Assembly (NCBI RefSeq): GCF_001476285.1 | Contig: NZ_LDRU01000031.1 | Location: 1-64,000 of the forward strand | Length of the DNA: 64,000 bases | Source: Microbacterium testaceum | Lineage (GTDB): Bacteria > Actinomycetota > Actinomycetes > Actinomycetales > Microbacteriaceae | Reading direction: 5' to 3' | Part shown: positions 54,194-61,778 of the stretch, piece by piece | Position numbering within the stretch: position 1 is the stretch's first letter | How the letters are laid out: the number at the start of each line of letters is the position of its first letter | Notes under the pieces: model-generated | Seen by the model: the letters and a program-made list of their open reading frames with translations, nothing else | Databases searched by the model: none | What the model was told of the DNA's origin: nothing | Translations under genes and position numbers: made by a program

Positions 54194-54490
54194 TCAGGCG
54201 TCGAGCACGAGAAGGTCGACGACGACGATGTCGCCGGGAGAGATGCCCTCGGCGTCGCGCACGGCGCGTTTGAGGGGAAGAACGTAGACCCCGCCGGCCT
54301 GGGGGAAGATCGACGTGCGGAAGACCGAGCCGCCGATCGTCGCGTCGACGCGGACACCGCCGAAGCCTCGGCGGAAGGTCTGCGTCTCGCGGATGTCGTC
54401 GCTCAGCTCGGGCGGAAGGGCCACGAAATACCAGTCGCTGTCGGTGCGAGCCTCCCACCGGTAGACATCGCCCTCGAAACGCACGATCAC
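54194..54490 (-). CDS. DUF1905 protein
   Basis: A 98-residue protein covering exactly a DUF1905 domain: VRFEGDVYRWEARTDSDWYF, VALPPELSDDIRETQT, FGGVRVDATIGGSVFRTSIF and YVLPLKRAVRDAEGISPGDI. The fold is a small beta barrel and the biochemical role is unknown. Start GTG 54490 with AAGGAG 6 nt upstream. It is probably co-transcribed with the prepilin peptidase gene. Confidence 0.85.
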   Translation of the reverse strand: MIVRFEGDVYRWEARTDSDWYFVALPPELSDDIRETQTFRRGFGGVRVDATIGGSVFRTSIFPQAGGVYVLPLKRAVRDAEGISPGDIVVVDLLVLDA

Positions 54491-54612
54491 GTGGTGCTCC
54501 TTCCGTCGCTGGTCACCCTACGGGGGACCTCCGACGCCGGCTCGGCGTTCTCCCCTGTGCAGAAGGAGTGCGACGTGGCTTCCGGTCGCCCGCACAGCGC
54601 GTGAGGGCAGGA

Positions 54613-55179
54613 TCACAGGAGAATCCCGGCCGCCCGCGCCGGCTCGGCGTACGCGCGCGCGAGGGTCGCGACCGTGTCGTGGGCGTTCAGGCCGCTCGGA
54701 TTGGGCAGGACCCACGTGGGGACCCCGGCGATCTCGTCGTCCTGCCGCCCCGCGACGGCTTTCGGGTGCGGGAAGCCCTCGCGGTACGCCGTCAGCCCGA
54801 CCACCGCGATCGCGCGCGGACGCCACGCGGCGACGCGCTCCGTCAGCGCCGCCGCCCCGGCTCGCAGTTCCTCGCGCGAGAGCTCGTCGGCGCGCGCCGT
54901 CGCCCGGGCGACGAGGTTCGACACGCCGAGCCCGGCGCCGAGGATCATGCTCCGGTCCGCGTCGCTCAGCGGCTCCGCGTACCGCGGGAGGCGCGGCAGG
55001 ATCCCCGCCTCGACGAGCGCCGGCCAGAAGCGATTGCCCGGCCGCGAGAAGGGTGTTCCGGTCGCCGCCGTCCACAGGCCGGGGTTGATCCCGACGAAGA
55101 GCAGCCGGACCCCGGGCTCGACGAGGTCGGGGATCGTGGCATCTCGGTACGACTCCAGCTCGGCACGCGTATACCCCAT
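54613..55179 (-). CDS. mug: G/U mismatch-specific DNA glycosylase
   Basis: A 188-residue uracil-DNA glycosylase of the MUG/TDG family, which excises U or T opposite G and ethenocytosine. Catalytic motif LLFVGINPGLWTAATGTPFS (GINPG with Asn), followed by RPGNRFWPALVEAGI, and the second motif VLPNPSGLNAH. Length matches the family. Divergent from the hydrolase gene; a CATAGT box 6 nt before ATG 55179 suggests a leaderless transcript. Confidence 0.93.
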   Translation of the reverse strand: MGYTRAELESYRDATIPDLVEPGVRLLFVGINPGLWTAATGTPFSRPGNRFWPALVEAGILPRLPRYAEPLSDADRSMILGAGLGVSNLVARATARADELSREELRAGAAALTERVAAWRPRAIAVVGLTAYREGFPHPKAVAGRQDDEIAGVPTWVLPNPSGLNAHDTVATLARAYAEPARAAGILL

Positions 55180-55236
55180 GAGACCACTATGACCATTACT
55201 GCAGCGGGATCCGGCTCATCTGCCAGGATCGGAGGA

Positions 55237-56034
55237 ATGGATGCCGTGCCCGCGCTCACCGAGGTCCCCGCGCCGCAGTTCGTCATCGTCGGCGACAACT
55301 TCCGGCTGGCGACGTACACGTGGGGCGACCCCGACGCGGAAGCCGTCCTGTGCGTCCACGGCTTCGGGTCGAGCACGCGCGACAACTGGGTCAACACGGG
55401 GTGGGTGCGCGACCTCTTGCGCGCCGGCTTCCGGGTCGTCGCCGTGGATCAGCGCGGACACGGTGCGAGCGACAAGCCGCACGACGCCGCGTCGTACACG
55501 ATGCCGACGCTCGTGAGCGACCTCGTCGCGGTCCTCGACACCTATCTGCTGGATTCGGTGCGCTACCTGGGCTATTCACTCGGCGGCCGGGTGGGGTGGC
55601 AGCTGGCCGTCGACGCGCCCGAACACGTCGAGCGGGCGGTGCTGGGCGGCATCCCGGACGGTCGTCCGCTGGCCCGGCTGAAGGTCGACCAGGCTCGCGC
55701 GTTCCTGGACCACGGCACGCCGGTGGAGGATGCCACGACCCTCCGCTACGTCTCGCTCGCCGAGCGCGTACCCGGCAACGACCTGCGGGCCCTCGTCGCG
55801 ATCGCGGAGGGCATGCGGCTCGGCGAGACCGATCCCGACCCCGCGTCGCCGCCGCAGCAGCCGGTGCTCATCGCGACGGGGACCGAGGATCCGATCCACG
55901 ATCAGTCGCAGCATCTCGCCTCGCTCCTGCCGCACGGCGAGTTCGCCGACATTCCCGGCCGTCACCACGTGAACGCGCCGGGGGCGCGGACCTTCCGCGA
56001 GGCCGGGGTGGAGTTCCTCTCGCGCGAGAGCTGA
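55237..56034 (+). CDS. Alpha/beta hydrolase
   Basis: A 265-residue serine hydrolase: oxyanion motif CVHGFGSSTRDNW, DQRGHGASDKP, nucleophile elbow YLGYSLGGRVGWQL (GxSxG), late Asp in ATGTEDPIHDQ and catalytic His in FADIPGRHHVNAPG. The substrate is unknown. Start: ATG 55237 is preferred. A GGAGG and AGGA lie just upstream, and ATG 55189 (16 codons earlier) would leave only 9 bases for promoters shared with divergent mug. The earlier ATG is still possible. Confidence 0.85.
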   Translation: MDAVPALTEVPAPQFVIVGDNFRLATYTWGDPDAEAVLCVHGFGSSTRDNWVNTGWVRDLLRAGFRVVAVDQRGHGASDKPHDAASYTMPTLVSDLVAVLDTYLLDSVRYLGYSLGGRVGWQLAVDAPEHVERAVLGGIPDGRPLARLKVDQARAFLDHGTPVEDATTLRYVSLAERVPGNDLRALVAIAEGMRLGETDPDPASPPQQPVLIATGTEDPIHDQSQHLASLLPHGEFADIPGRHHVNAPGARTFREAGVEFLSRES

Positions 56035-56062
56035 GCCTGAGCCCCGCCGCGCCGAGGGCTCA

Positions 56063-58162
56063 TCACCCGCAGTCGTACACCGTGCCGGGCGCGGACGCGT
56101 CGACCGTGCAGTTCTGCTCGACCCACTGGCGGATCTGCGCCGAGGCCGTCTCCGTGCTCGAGGAGCCGCCGGATCCGGCCGCGCCTCCGCCGCCTCCCGT
56201 TCCGCCGAAGCCCGTCCCCCCGAATCCCGCCGCGCCGCCACCCGCCCCGCGGTCCTCGCCGCCGATGACGTACCGGATTTCGCCGGACTGGACGAGCGAG
56301 ACGAACCTGTCGAGCGTCGGGACGTCGTCGCTGCCGTTGAACCCACCGATCGGAAGGATCGACGCCCCGTCGGTCGCGAGGATGAGGGATGCCGCCTGCT
56401 GGGCGCCGAAGGTGGCCGCGACGTAGGTCGATCCCGTGTCGCGCGCCTCCAGCCAGGCGACGAGCTCGCTGTCGGCGCTTTGGGCCATGCCCTGCCGGCC
56501 GCCGGCGCCCGGCGTCGTGCCGTTTCGTCCGCTCCCCGGAACCGTCCCCGAGCCACCCGACGCGAAGCCGGAGCGGGGACCGCCCTGACCGCCGCCCTGC
56601 GCGGTGCCCTGACCGCCGGCCTGGCCACCGCCCTGGCCACCGCCCTGCCCACCGGCCTGCGCGCCGCCCGGGAACGAGCCGCCGTCGGTGCGGGCGCCTG
56701 TTCCCTGTCCGCCGGGGCCCCGACCCGCGCCGCCGAAGCCGCCGGCCGACATCTCGGACACGCCGCCGGCGACGGGGTTGATCGAACTCGGGTGCGCGAT
56801 GGTGACCGCGGACCACACGGTCGGCGTGAGCAGGAGCCCCACGACCATCGCGACCGTGGTCATCATGCGCGCGCGGTGGCGCGAGAGGAGCAGCGCGACC
56901 GCCACGGCGGCGGCCGCGGCCTGAACCAGCGAAACGGGGATGCTGTAGCCGCCGTACGAGAAGCCGAAGATCACCGCGGTGAGCCCCGCGACACCGACGA
57001 TCGCGATCTGCGGCCAGACCGTGCCCGCCCGATGTGCGGCGGTGAGCGCGACGGCTACGACGAGGGCGAGCGGGATCGCGAGAGCCGCCGTGTAGAACTG
57101 GTGCATCCCGGCCACGGTCGAGAACATCGCCGCGAAGGTGAACGTCCAGACCGTCAGCAGCACGGTGAGCGGCCGCGGGAAACGGAGGATCCAGAGCACG
57201 ACGATGCCGATCAGCGCTGCCGGGATCAACCAGGCGATCTGCCCGGCCAACTGCGCGTTGAACAGGCGCAGGATGCCCGGGTCGCCGGAGAAGGGCGGCG
57301 TGAAGGACTCGTAGGTCGTGCTGTCGGCCGTCGCGCCGAAGCGCCCCAGACCGTTGTACCCGAAGACCATCTCCCACGGGTTGTCGCCGATCGTGCTGCC
57401 GATGTAGGGCCGGCTGCCGGAGGGGATGAGCGAGACGATCGCCACCCACCAGAGCGACGTCGCGAGGCTCACCGCTCCCGCGACGGCGAGGTGCACGAGA
57501 CGCCGCCCCCACGCCTGACGGGTGCAGAGGTAGGCCGCCGCGAGCGCGGGCCAGACCGCCCACGCCTCGAGCATGTAGAACTGGAAAGACAGGCCGATGA
57601 AGGCTCCCGCCGCGACGAGCCACCCGACGCTCTTCGTCTGGACCGCCCGCACCGACGCCCACGCCGTCAACGACAGGCCGAAGACGAAGAACGACTCCGG
57701 CTGGTTGGACCGCGAGACGGCGACGAGGATCGGGGTGACGGCGACGATCGCCCCGGCGAGAAGACCCGCGCGGATCCCCGCGAGGCGTCGGGCCGTGACG
57801 GCGGTGATGAGCGCGGCGGCCGTGGCGGCGAGCGCGTTGGGCAGGATGACCGTCCACGCCGAGTACCCGAAGACCCGCACGAACAGCGCGGGGATCCAGA
57901 ACGAGCCGGGGATCTTGTCGAGGGTGACCGTGCCCGCGGGGTCCACGGCGCCGAAGAAGAAGTTCGACCACGACCGGCTCATCGACAGCGCGATCGACGC
58001 GTAGTACTCGGACGGTGCGCCCGCCCAGACCTGCCATCCGCTGAGGATCAGTGCCAGGGTGCCGACCCCGATCAGACCCCACATCCAGGTCCGCCGGCGA
58101 GGGGCGGGTGGAGCCTCGGCCTCGCGGGGCGGGGCGGAGGGCGAGTCGAGGGTGGCGGTCAT
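56063..58162 (-). CDS. GT39 (ArnT/mannosyltransferase-type) membrane glycosyltransferase
   Basis: A 699-residue polytopic protein with about 11-13 helices. Early after the first helix come YYASIALSMSRSWSNFFFGA and VDPAGTVTLDKIPGSFW, the acidic lipid-phosphate-sugar site typical of this actinobacterial GT39/PMT family. A Gly/Gln-rich segment (AGGQGGGQGGGQAGGQG) and a C-terminal periplasmic domain follow (SADSELVAWLEARDTGSTYV, ILPIGGFNGSDD, then another Gly-rich run, ending in VEQNCTV with Cys). The acceptor (protein, lipoglycan or wall polymer) is unknown. ATG 58162, 6 nt after TACCAT, leaderless. Confidence 0.88.
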   Translation of the reverse strand: MTATLDSPSAPPREAEAPPAPRRRTWMWGLIGVGTLALILSGWQVWAGAPSEYYASIALSMSRSWSNFFFGAVDPAGTVTLDKIPGSFWIPALFVRVFGYSAWTVILPNALAATAAALITAVTARRLAGIRAGLLAGAIVAVTPILVAVSRSNQPESFFVFGLSLTAWASVRAVQTKSVGWLVAAGAFIGLSFQFYMLEAWAVWPALAAAYLCTRQAWGRRLVHLAVAGAVSLATSLWWVAIVSLIPSGSRPYIGSTIGDNPWEMVFGYNGLGRFGATADSTTYESFTPPFSGDPGILRLFNAQLAGQIAWLIPAALIGIVVLWILRFPRPLTVLLTVWTFTFAAMFSTVAGMHQFYTAALAIPLALVVAVALTAAHRAGTVWPQIAIVGVAGLTAVIFGFSYGGYSIPVSLVQAAAAAVAVALLLSRHRARMMTTVAMVVGLLLTPTVWSAVTIAHPSSINPVAGGVSEMSAGGFGGAGRGPGGQGTGARTDGGSFPGGAQAGGQGGGQGGGQAGGQGTAQGGGQGGPRSGFASGGSGTVPGSGRNGTTPGAGGRQGMAQSADSELVAWLEARDTGSTYVAATFGAQQAASLILATDGASILPIGGFNGSDDVPTLDRFVSLVQSGEIRYVIGGEDRGAGGGAAGFGGTGFGGTGGGGGAAGSGGSSSTETASAQIRQWVEQNCTVDASAPGTVYDCG

Positions 58163-58168
58163 GCCGGG

Positions 58169-58174
58169 ATGGTA
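58169..58174 (-). promoter_or_regulatory. -10 box TACCAT, leaderless GT39 gene
   Basis: TACCAT on the minus strand, CCCGGC, then ATG 58162. Confidence 0.55.
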
Positions 58175-58326
58175 GGCAGGCGTTCACTCACGGTTGCTTC
58201 AGCGCACCTATGAGCCAGACGTGTATCAGGCCGCGACGGGTGAGCCGGTGTCCCCGTCTCCGTGCGCCTGTCCGCGCGCCTCCCCGCGCGCCCGTCCGTG
58301 CGCGACGCGCCGCGGAACGGGGCGGG

Positions 58327-60003
58327 TCACGACGCGGCGACCGACAGCTTCGGTGAGGACGGCGCTTTCGTCGCCACGGCCTGAAGCCCGACGCGCACCG
58401 TCTGCCCCGGCGCGAGCGTCGACGCCCAGTCGGCACTCTGGCACGTGACCGTCGTGCCGGAGAGGCGGCAGCTCATGCCCCAGGCGTTCGACACCGAGGT
58501 CGTCCCGGGAGCCTCGAACGAGACCTGCCAGCGCGAGACGGGGCCCGTCGCCGTCACCTCGACCTCGGCGACGTAGCCCTCGCCCCACGCGCTCTGCGGG
58601 ATCCACGACGCCGTGATGCCTGCCGGCCGGGGCGAGGCGGATGCCGGAGGCCGGGGGCTCGAGGTCGGCTTCGGCGTGGTCGTGGGCTTCGGCGTGGCCG
58701 TGGGCTTCGGCGTCGCGGTCGGCTTCGGGGTCGACGTCGGCTTCGGTGTGACCGTCGGCTTCGGCGTCGCGGTCGGCTTCGGGGTCGACGTCGGCTTCGG
58801 GGTCGACGTCGGCTTCGGCGTGACCGTCGGCTTCGGCGTCGACGTCGGTTTCGGGGTGGACGCGGGCGACGGGGTCAGAATGGGCCGGAGCGCGGCGAGC
58901 TTGGCCGTCTGCCACGTCCGCCAGTCGTCGGTGACGAGGCCGCCGGTGTCGCCGCTGTTCGGGTTGAACGACCAGTAGGCGTAGCTCATCTTCGTCTTGG
59001 CGAGATAAGCGACGAGGGTCTTCAGCCAGGCCCGATCGCTCTCGGTCTCGAGTTTCGTGCCGAACTCACCGAGCAGCACCGGCGCGATGTTCTGGCGCAC
59101 GAGGTAACCCCAGTTGGCATCCCAGATCCCCTCGAGATTGTCGGGGTAGTTCGGTGCCGAGAACCACGGCTGCTGGTGCACCGTGGCCGGGTAGTCGTGC
59201 GGGGAGTACACGACGCGGTTCTTCACCGAGAGCGTGACCGGGGCCGAGCGGACGTCCTTGAGACCGCCGCCCCACCAGGTCGCCGTGCCGTCGCCCTGGT
59301 TCTCGACGCCCTCCACGATGATCAGCAGCTTCGGGTTGACCGACAGGACGGCGTTGCCGGCCCGCGTGGCCGCGGCGCGCCAGTCGCGTGAGGCGTCACC
59401 GCAGTTCCAGCAGGCAGGGCCGTGCGGCTCGTTGTGCAGATCGGCACCGATCACGGCGGGCTCGTTCTTGTAGCGCGCCGCGAGCATCTTCCAGTCGTCG
59501 ATCCAGCGCTTCTCGCTGTACTGAGAGGTGTACCAGAGCTCGCTCTGCGCGCCCGAGTCGGGGCGGTGACGATCGAGGATCACCGACAGGCCGTGCGCCT
59601 TCGCCCGGGCGATGACGGTGTCCATGAGCTTCAGCGGCGACAGCGAGATCAGTCCGGGATTGACCGCCGCGTTGATGGAGTTCGAGCTCTTCGCCGCGAG
59701 GCACTCGTTCGAGAAGGGCAGCCGGATGGTGTTGAAGCCCATGGCGGCGATGGCATCCAGTCCCTCGTCGAGCGAGATCGACCAGAGCCCGTGCGGGGCG
59801 CAATTGGACGTCTCCATCCCGAACCACGCCGTCGCCTTGATCACGTAGGGCGAACCGGATGCCGTGACGATCGTCGACCCCTTCGTCGACAGCCAACCCG
59901 GCACCGACGCCGCGGTCGCCGCCGGCACGACGGCACCCGCGATCATCATCGTCGCCGCCGCCGCGACGGCGGCGAGACGCGCTCGCGCGCGCCGCCACCG
60001 CAT
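58327..60003 (-). CDS. Secreted GH5 cellulase with Pro-Thr linker and CBM2-like domain
   Basis: A 558-residue exported glycoside hydrolase. A signal peptide (LAAVAAAATMMIAGAVVPA) leads to the GH5 barrel, residues about 35-380: WFGMETSNCAPHGLW, NTIRLPFSNECL, acid/base Glu in ADLHNEPHGP, YSPHDYPATVHQQPWF, nucleophile Glu in VLLGEFGTKLE, and YWSFNPNSGDTGG. Eleven TPKPT units form a linker (about 390-455). The C-terminal about 95 residues (WGEGYVAEVEVTATGPVSRW, SADWASTLAPGQTVRVG) resemble a CBM2 cellulose-binding domain. Start: ATG 60003 has GGAAG 6 nt upstream. Substrate is probably cellulose or another beta-1,4-glucan. Confidence 0.93.
   Translation of the reverse strand: MRWRRARARLAAVAAAATMMIAGAVVPAATAASVPGWLSTKGSTIVTASGSPYVIKATAWFGMETSNCAPHGLWSISLDEGLDAIAAMGFNTIRLPFSNECLAAKSSNSINAAVNPGLISLSPLKLMDTVIARAKAHGLSVILDRHRPDSGAQSELWYTSQYSEKRWIDDWKMLAARYKNEPAVIGADLHNEPHGPACWNCGDASRDWRAAATRAGNAVLSVNPKLLIIVEGVENQGDGTATWWGGGLKDVRSAPVTLSVKNRVVYSPHDYPATVHQQPWFSAPNYPDNLEGIWDANWGYLVRQNIAPVLLGEFGTKLETESDRAWLKTLVAYLAKTKMSYAYWSFNPNSGDTGGLVTDDWRTWQTAKLAALRPILTPSPASTPKPTSTPKPTVTPKPTSTPKPTSTPKPTATPKPTVTPKPTSTPKPTATPKPTATPKPTTTPKPTSSPRPPASASPRPAGITASWIPQSAWGEGYVAEVEVTATGPVSRWQVSFEAPGTTSVSNAWGMSCRLSGTTVTCQSADWASTLAPGQTVRVGLQAVATKAPSSPKLSVAAS
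58664..58870 (-). repeat. 18-bp coding repeat (TPKPT linker)
   Basis: About 11 tandem 18-bp units encode STPKPT, VTPKPT, ATPKPT and TTPKPT. It is a coding microsatellite-like tract; length probably varies between strains. Confidence 0.9.
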
Positions 60004-60062
60004 GGTCGTCTTCCGCACCCTTGGCCCCCGCCTTTCCGGCACATCCTATGTCGTCCCGAGGG

Positions 60063-61682
60063 TCACGAGGCGTGCGCGCGATGCACGGCCACGGCGAGGT
60101 GGAGGGCGGCGAGCACCTCACCGTCGTCGAGGCGCACTCCGAGGATCTCCTCGAGGGCGTCGAGACGCTGGTAGAAGACCGATCGCGACACGTGCGCCGC
60201 GGTCGCCGCCGCCGTGCGATTGCCGGGATGGGCCACCACCGCGGCGAGGGCATCGAGGAGGTCGTCCCGTCGCGCTGCGGGAAGGTCGAGGACGGGCGCG
60301 AGCATCGACTCGGCGTGGGCGAGCAGGCGGTGGTCGCCCCGCAGCGCCGCCACGAATCGTCGAAGCGGATGCCGCCGCACCCACATCACGCCCGACTCGC
60401 CCATCTCCCCCGACTCGGCGAGGTCGAGAGCCTCGTGCGCCGAATCGAGCGTGCGCACGAGCATGTCCTCGGGGGCGGCCGGATCGACCCGCGGTCCCAC
60501 GACCAGGCGCACCCGACCGCCGGTGCGCAGTGCCGCGAGGAAGCGGTCGACCGTCGCCCCCGCGAAGGTGGTCGTGGACGGGAGGGCCAGGAGCACCGGC
60601 ATCCATCCCTCGGCGGGCTCGTCGGCGCGGCGTGGGGTGCCGCAGAGGGCGCGCGCGCCGACCTCGGCCGCCGCGGCTTCGATGGTGGCTGCGCCGGCCC
60701 CGCTCACGGCGAGGCCCAGCATCGCCATCCCCTCCGACAGCAGCCCGGCGGCCGAGAGACGCACCGCGGCCTCGGGGAGGGATCCGTAGCGGTCGGCGAC
60801 GAGATCGTCGACGAGACGGCGACGCCCGAGGTGCACCCAGTCCTCGCCCGCGGGGTCGGCGAGCCGACCCAGAGCGAGGGCCGTGGCACCCTGCTCGAGC
60901 ACCGCGAGGCGCCCGGCCGGGTGGGCGGGACCCGCCAGGGCGACGAGCGAGCCCCAGCGCGTGCCGCGCGCCTGCACGGGAACGACGGTCCGCGAATCGT
61001 CGGGAACGCGTCCGGACAGCCGCGAGCGTTCCTGCCACCCCTCGAGAACGACGTGGTCGACGCCCGCGAGGTCGGCGACGACCACCTCGTGCGCGAGCGA
61101 CTCGAGGATCACCGGAGCGCGCAGGGTGCGCGCGAGGCGCTCCACCACGTAATCGGCCGGCGCGCCGCGGAGGGCGAGTTCGGTGAAGAGGCTCCGCACC
61201 TCGTCGCGAGCGCGGAGGGCCGCCGTCTGATCGTCGATGATCCGTCGGTGCACCTGCTCGGTGACGGCGACGAACTTGACCTCTCGGTGCAGGGCGATGA
61301 GGACGAGACCGGCGGAACGCGCCGCATCCACGACGACCGCCGGCACGTAGCGGTAGTGCGCCCCCAGCTCGATCACGATGCCCACCAGCCCCGCCGCCGC
61401 GAAATCCGCGACGAGGGCGCGCAGGTCGTCGGGGTGCTCGGGCCACGCGGAGGCCGTCGTGAGCAGCAGCTCTCCCCCGTCCAGCAGGCGACCGACCCCG
61501 GGGCTGTCCGAGACGTGCACCCAGCGGACCCGTGAGCCCAGGGCCTCTTCGCAGGCCAGCACCTCCGGCATCCCCTGGGCGAGACCCGGCATCTCCAGAG
61601 CCTCGGCGAGGGTCGGGAGACCGGAGTCCTCGACCACCGGACGATCTGTCCGGTGGGTCTCGGATTCGCGACGATCAGACAC
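60063..61682 (-). CDS. PucR-family transcriptional regulator
   Basis: A 539-residue regulator. The N-terminal PucR domain (PTLAEALEMPGLAQG; ACEEALGSRVRWVHVSDSPG; GELLLTTASAWPEHP) is the purine-catabolism-regulator module. A GAF/GGDEF-like middle follows, and the C-terminal HTH_30 is AHPGNRTAAATAAHVSRSVF, YQRLDALEEILGVRLDDGE. Start: GTG 61682 has GGGAGGG 7 nt upstream; the open frame extends 734 codons further but that is an antisense shadow of mmsA and the aminotransferase. Divergent from these catabolic genes, so it is probably their regulator, acting through palindromes in and near the gap. Confidence 0.9.
   Translation of the reverse strand: MSDRRESETHRTDRPVVEDSGLPTLAEALEMPGLAQGMPEVLACEEALGSRVRWVHVSDSPGVGRLLDGGELLLTTASAWPEHPDDLRALVADFAAAGLVGIVIELGAHYRYVPAVVVDAARSAGLVLIALHREVKFVAVTEQVHRRIIDDQTAALRARDEVRSLFTELALRGAPADYVVERLARTLRAPVILESLAHEVVVADLAGVDHVVLEGWQERSRLSGRVPDDSRTVVPVQARGTRWGSLVALAGPAHPAGRLAVLEQGATALALGRLADPAGEDWVHLGRRRLVDDLVADRYGSLPEAAVRLSAAGLLSEGMAMLGLAVSGAGAATIEAAAAEVGARALCGTPRRADEPAEGWMPVLLALPSTTTFAGATVDRFLAALRTGGRVRLVVGPRVDPAAPEDMLVRTLDSAHEALDLAESGEMGESGVMWVRRHPLRRFVAALRGDHRLLAHAESMLAPVLDLPAARRDDLLDALAAVVAHPGNRTAAATAAHVSRSVFYQRLDALEEILGVRLDDGEVLAALHLAVAVHRAHAS
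61634..61656. promoter_or_regulatory. Palindrome in the first codons of the pucR-like gene
   Basis: CCACCGGAC-N5-GTCCGGTGG, a perfect 9-bp inverted repeat (61634-61642 and 61648-61656), shares the GTCCGG half-site with the intergenic repeat. It may be an autoregulatory operator. Confidence 0.5.
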
Positions 61683-61692
61683 GTGCGTTCCC

Positions 61693-61755
61693 TCCCGGAC
61701 ACCCGAAGAATCAATGTCACACACCCTAGTGCGCGCCCGGTCGGAGTGTCCGGGA
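61693..61755. promoter_or_regulatory. Spaced inverted repeat in the pucR/mmsA control region
   Basis: TCCCGGACAC (61693-61702) and its exact complement GTGTCCGGGA (61746-61755) are 43 bp apart, flanking an A+T-richer centre (AATCAATGTCACAC) that should hold both promoters. Suggestive of looping by a dimeric regulator. Confidence 0.55.
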
Positions 61756-61778
61756 TCGCTCAGCCGAGGAGGACACGC

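Noticed and set aside
58664..58870. Regular 18-bp repeats as a CRISPR array
   Set aside because: There are no unique spacers. The repeats are contiguous, in frame and encode a Pro-Thr linker.
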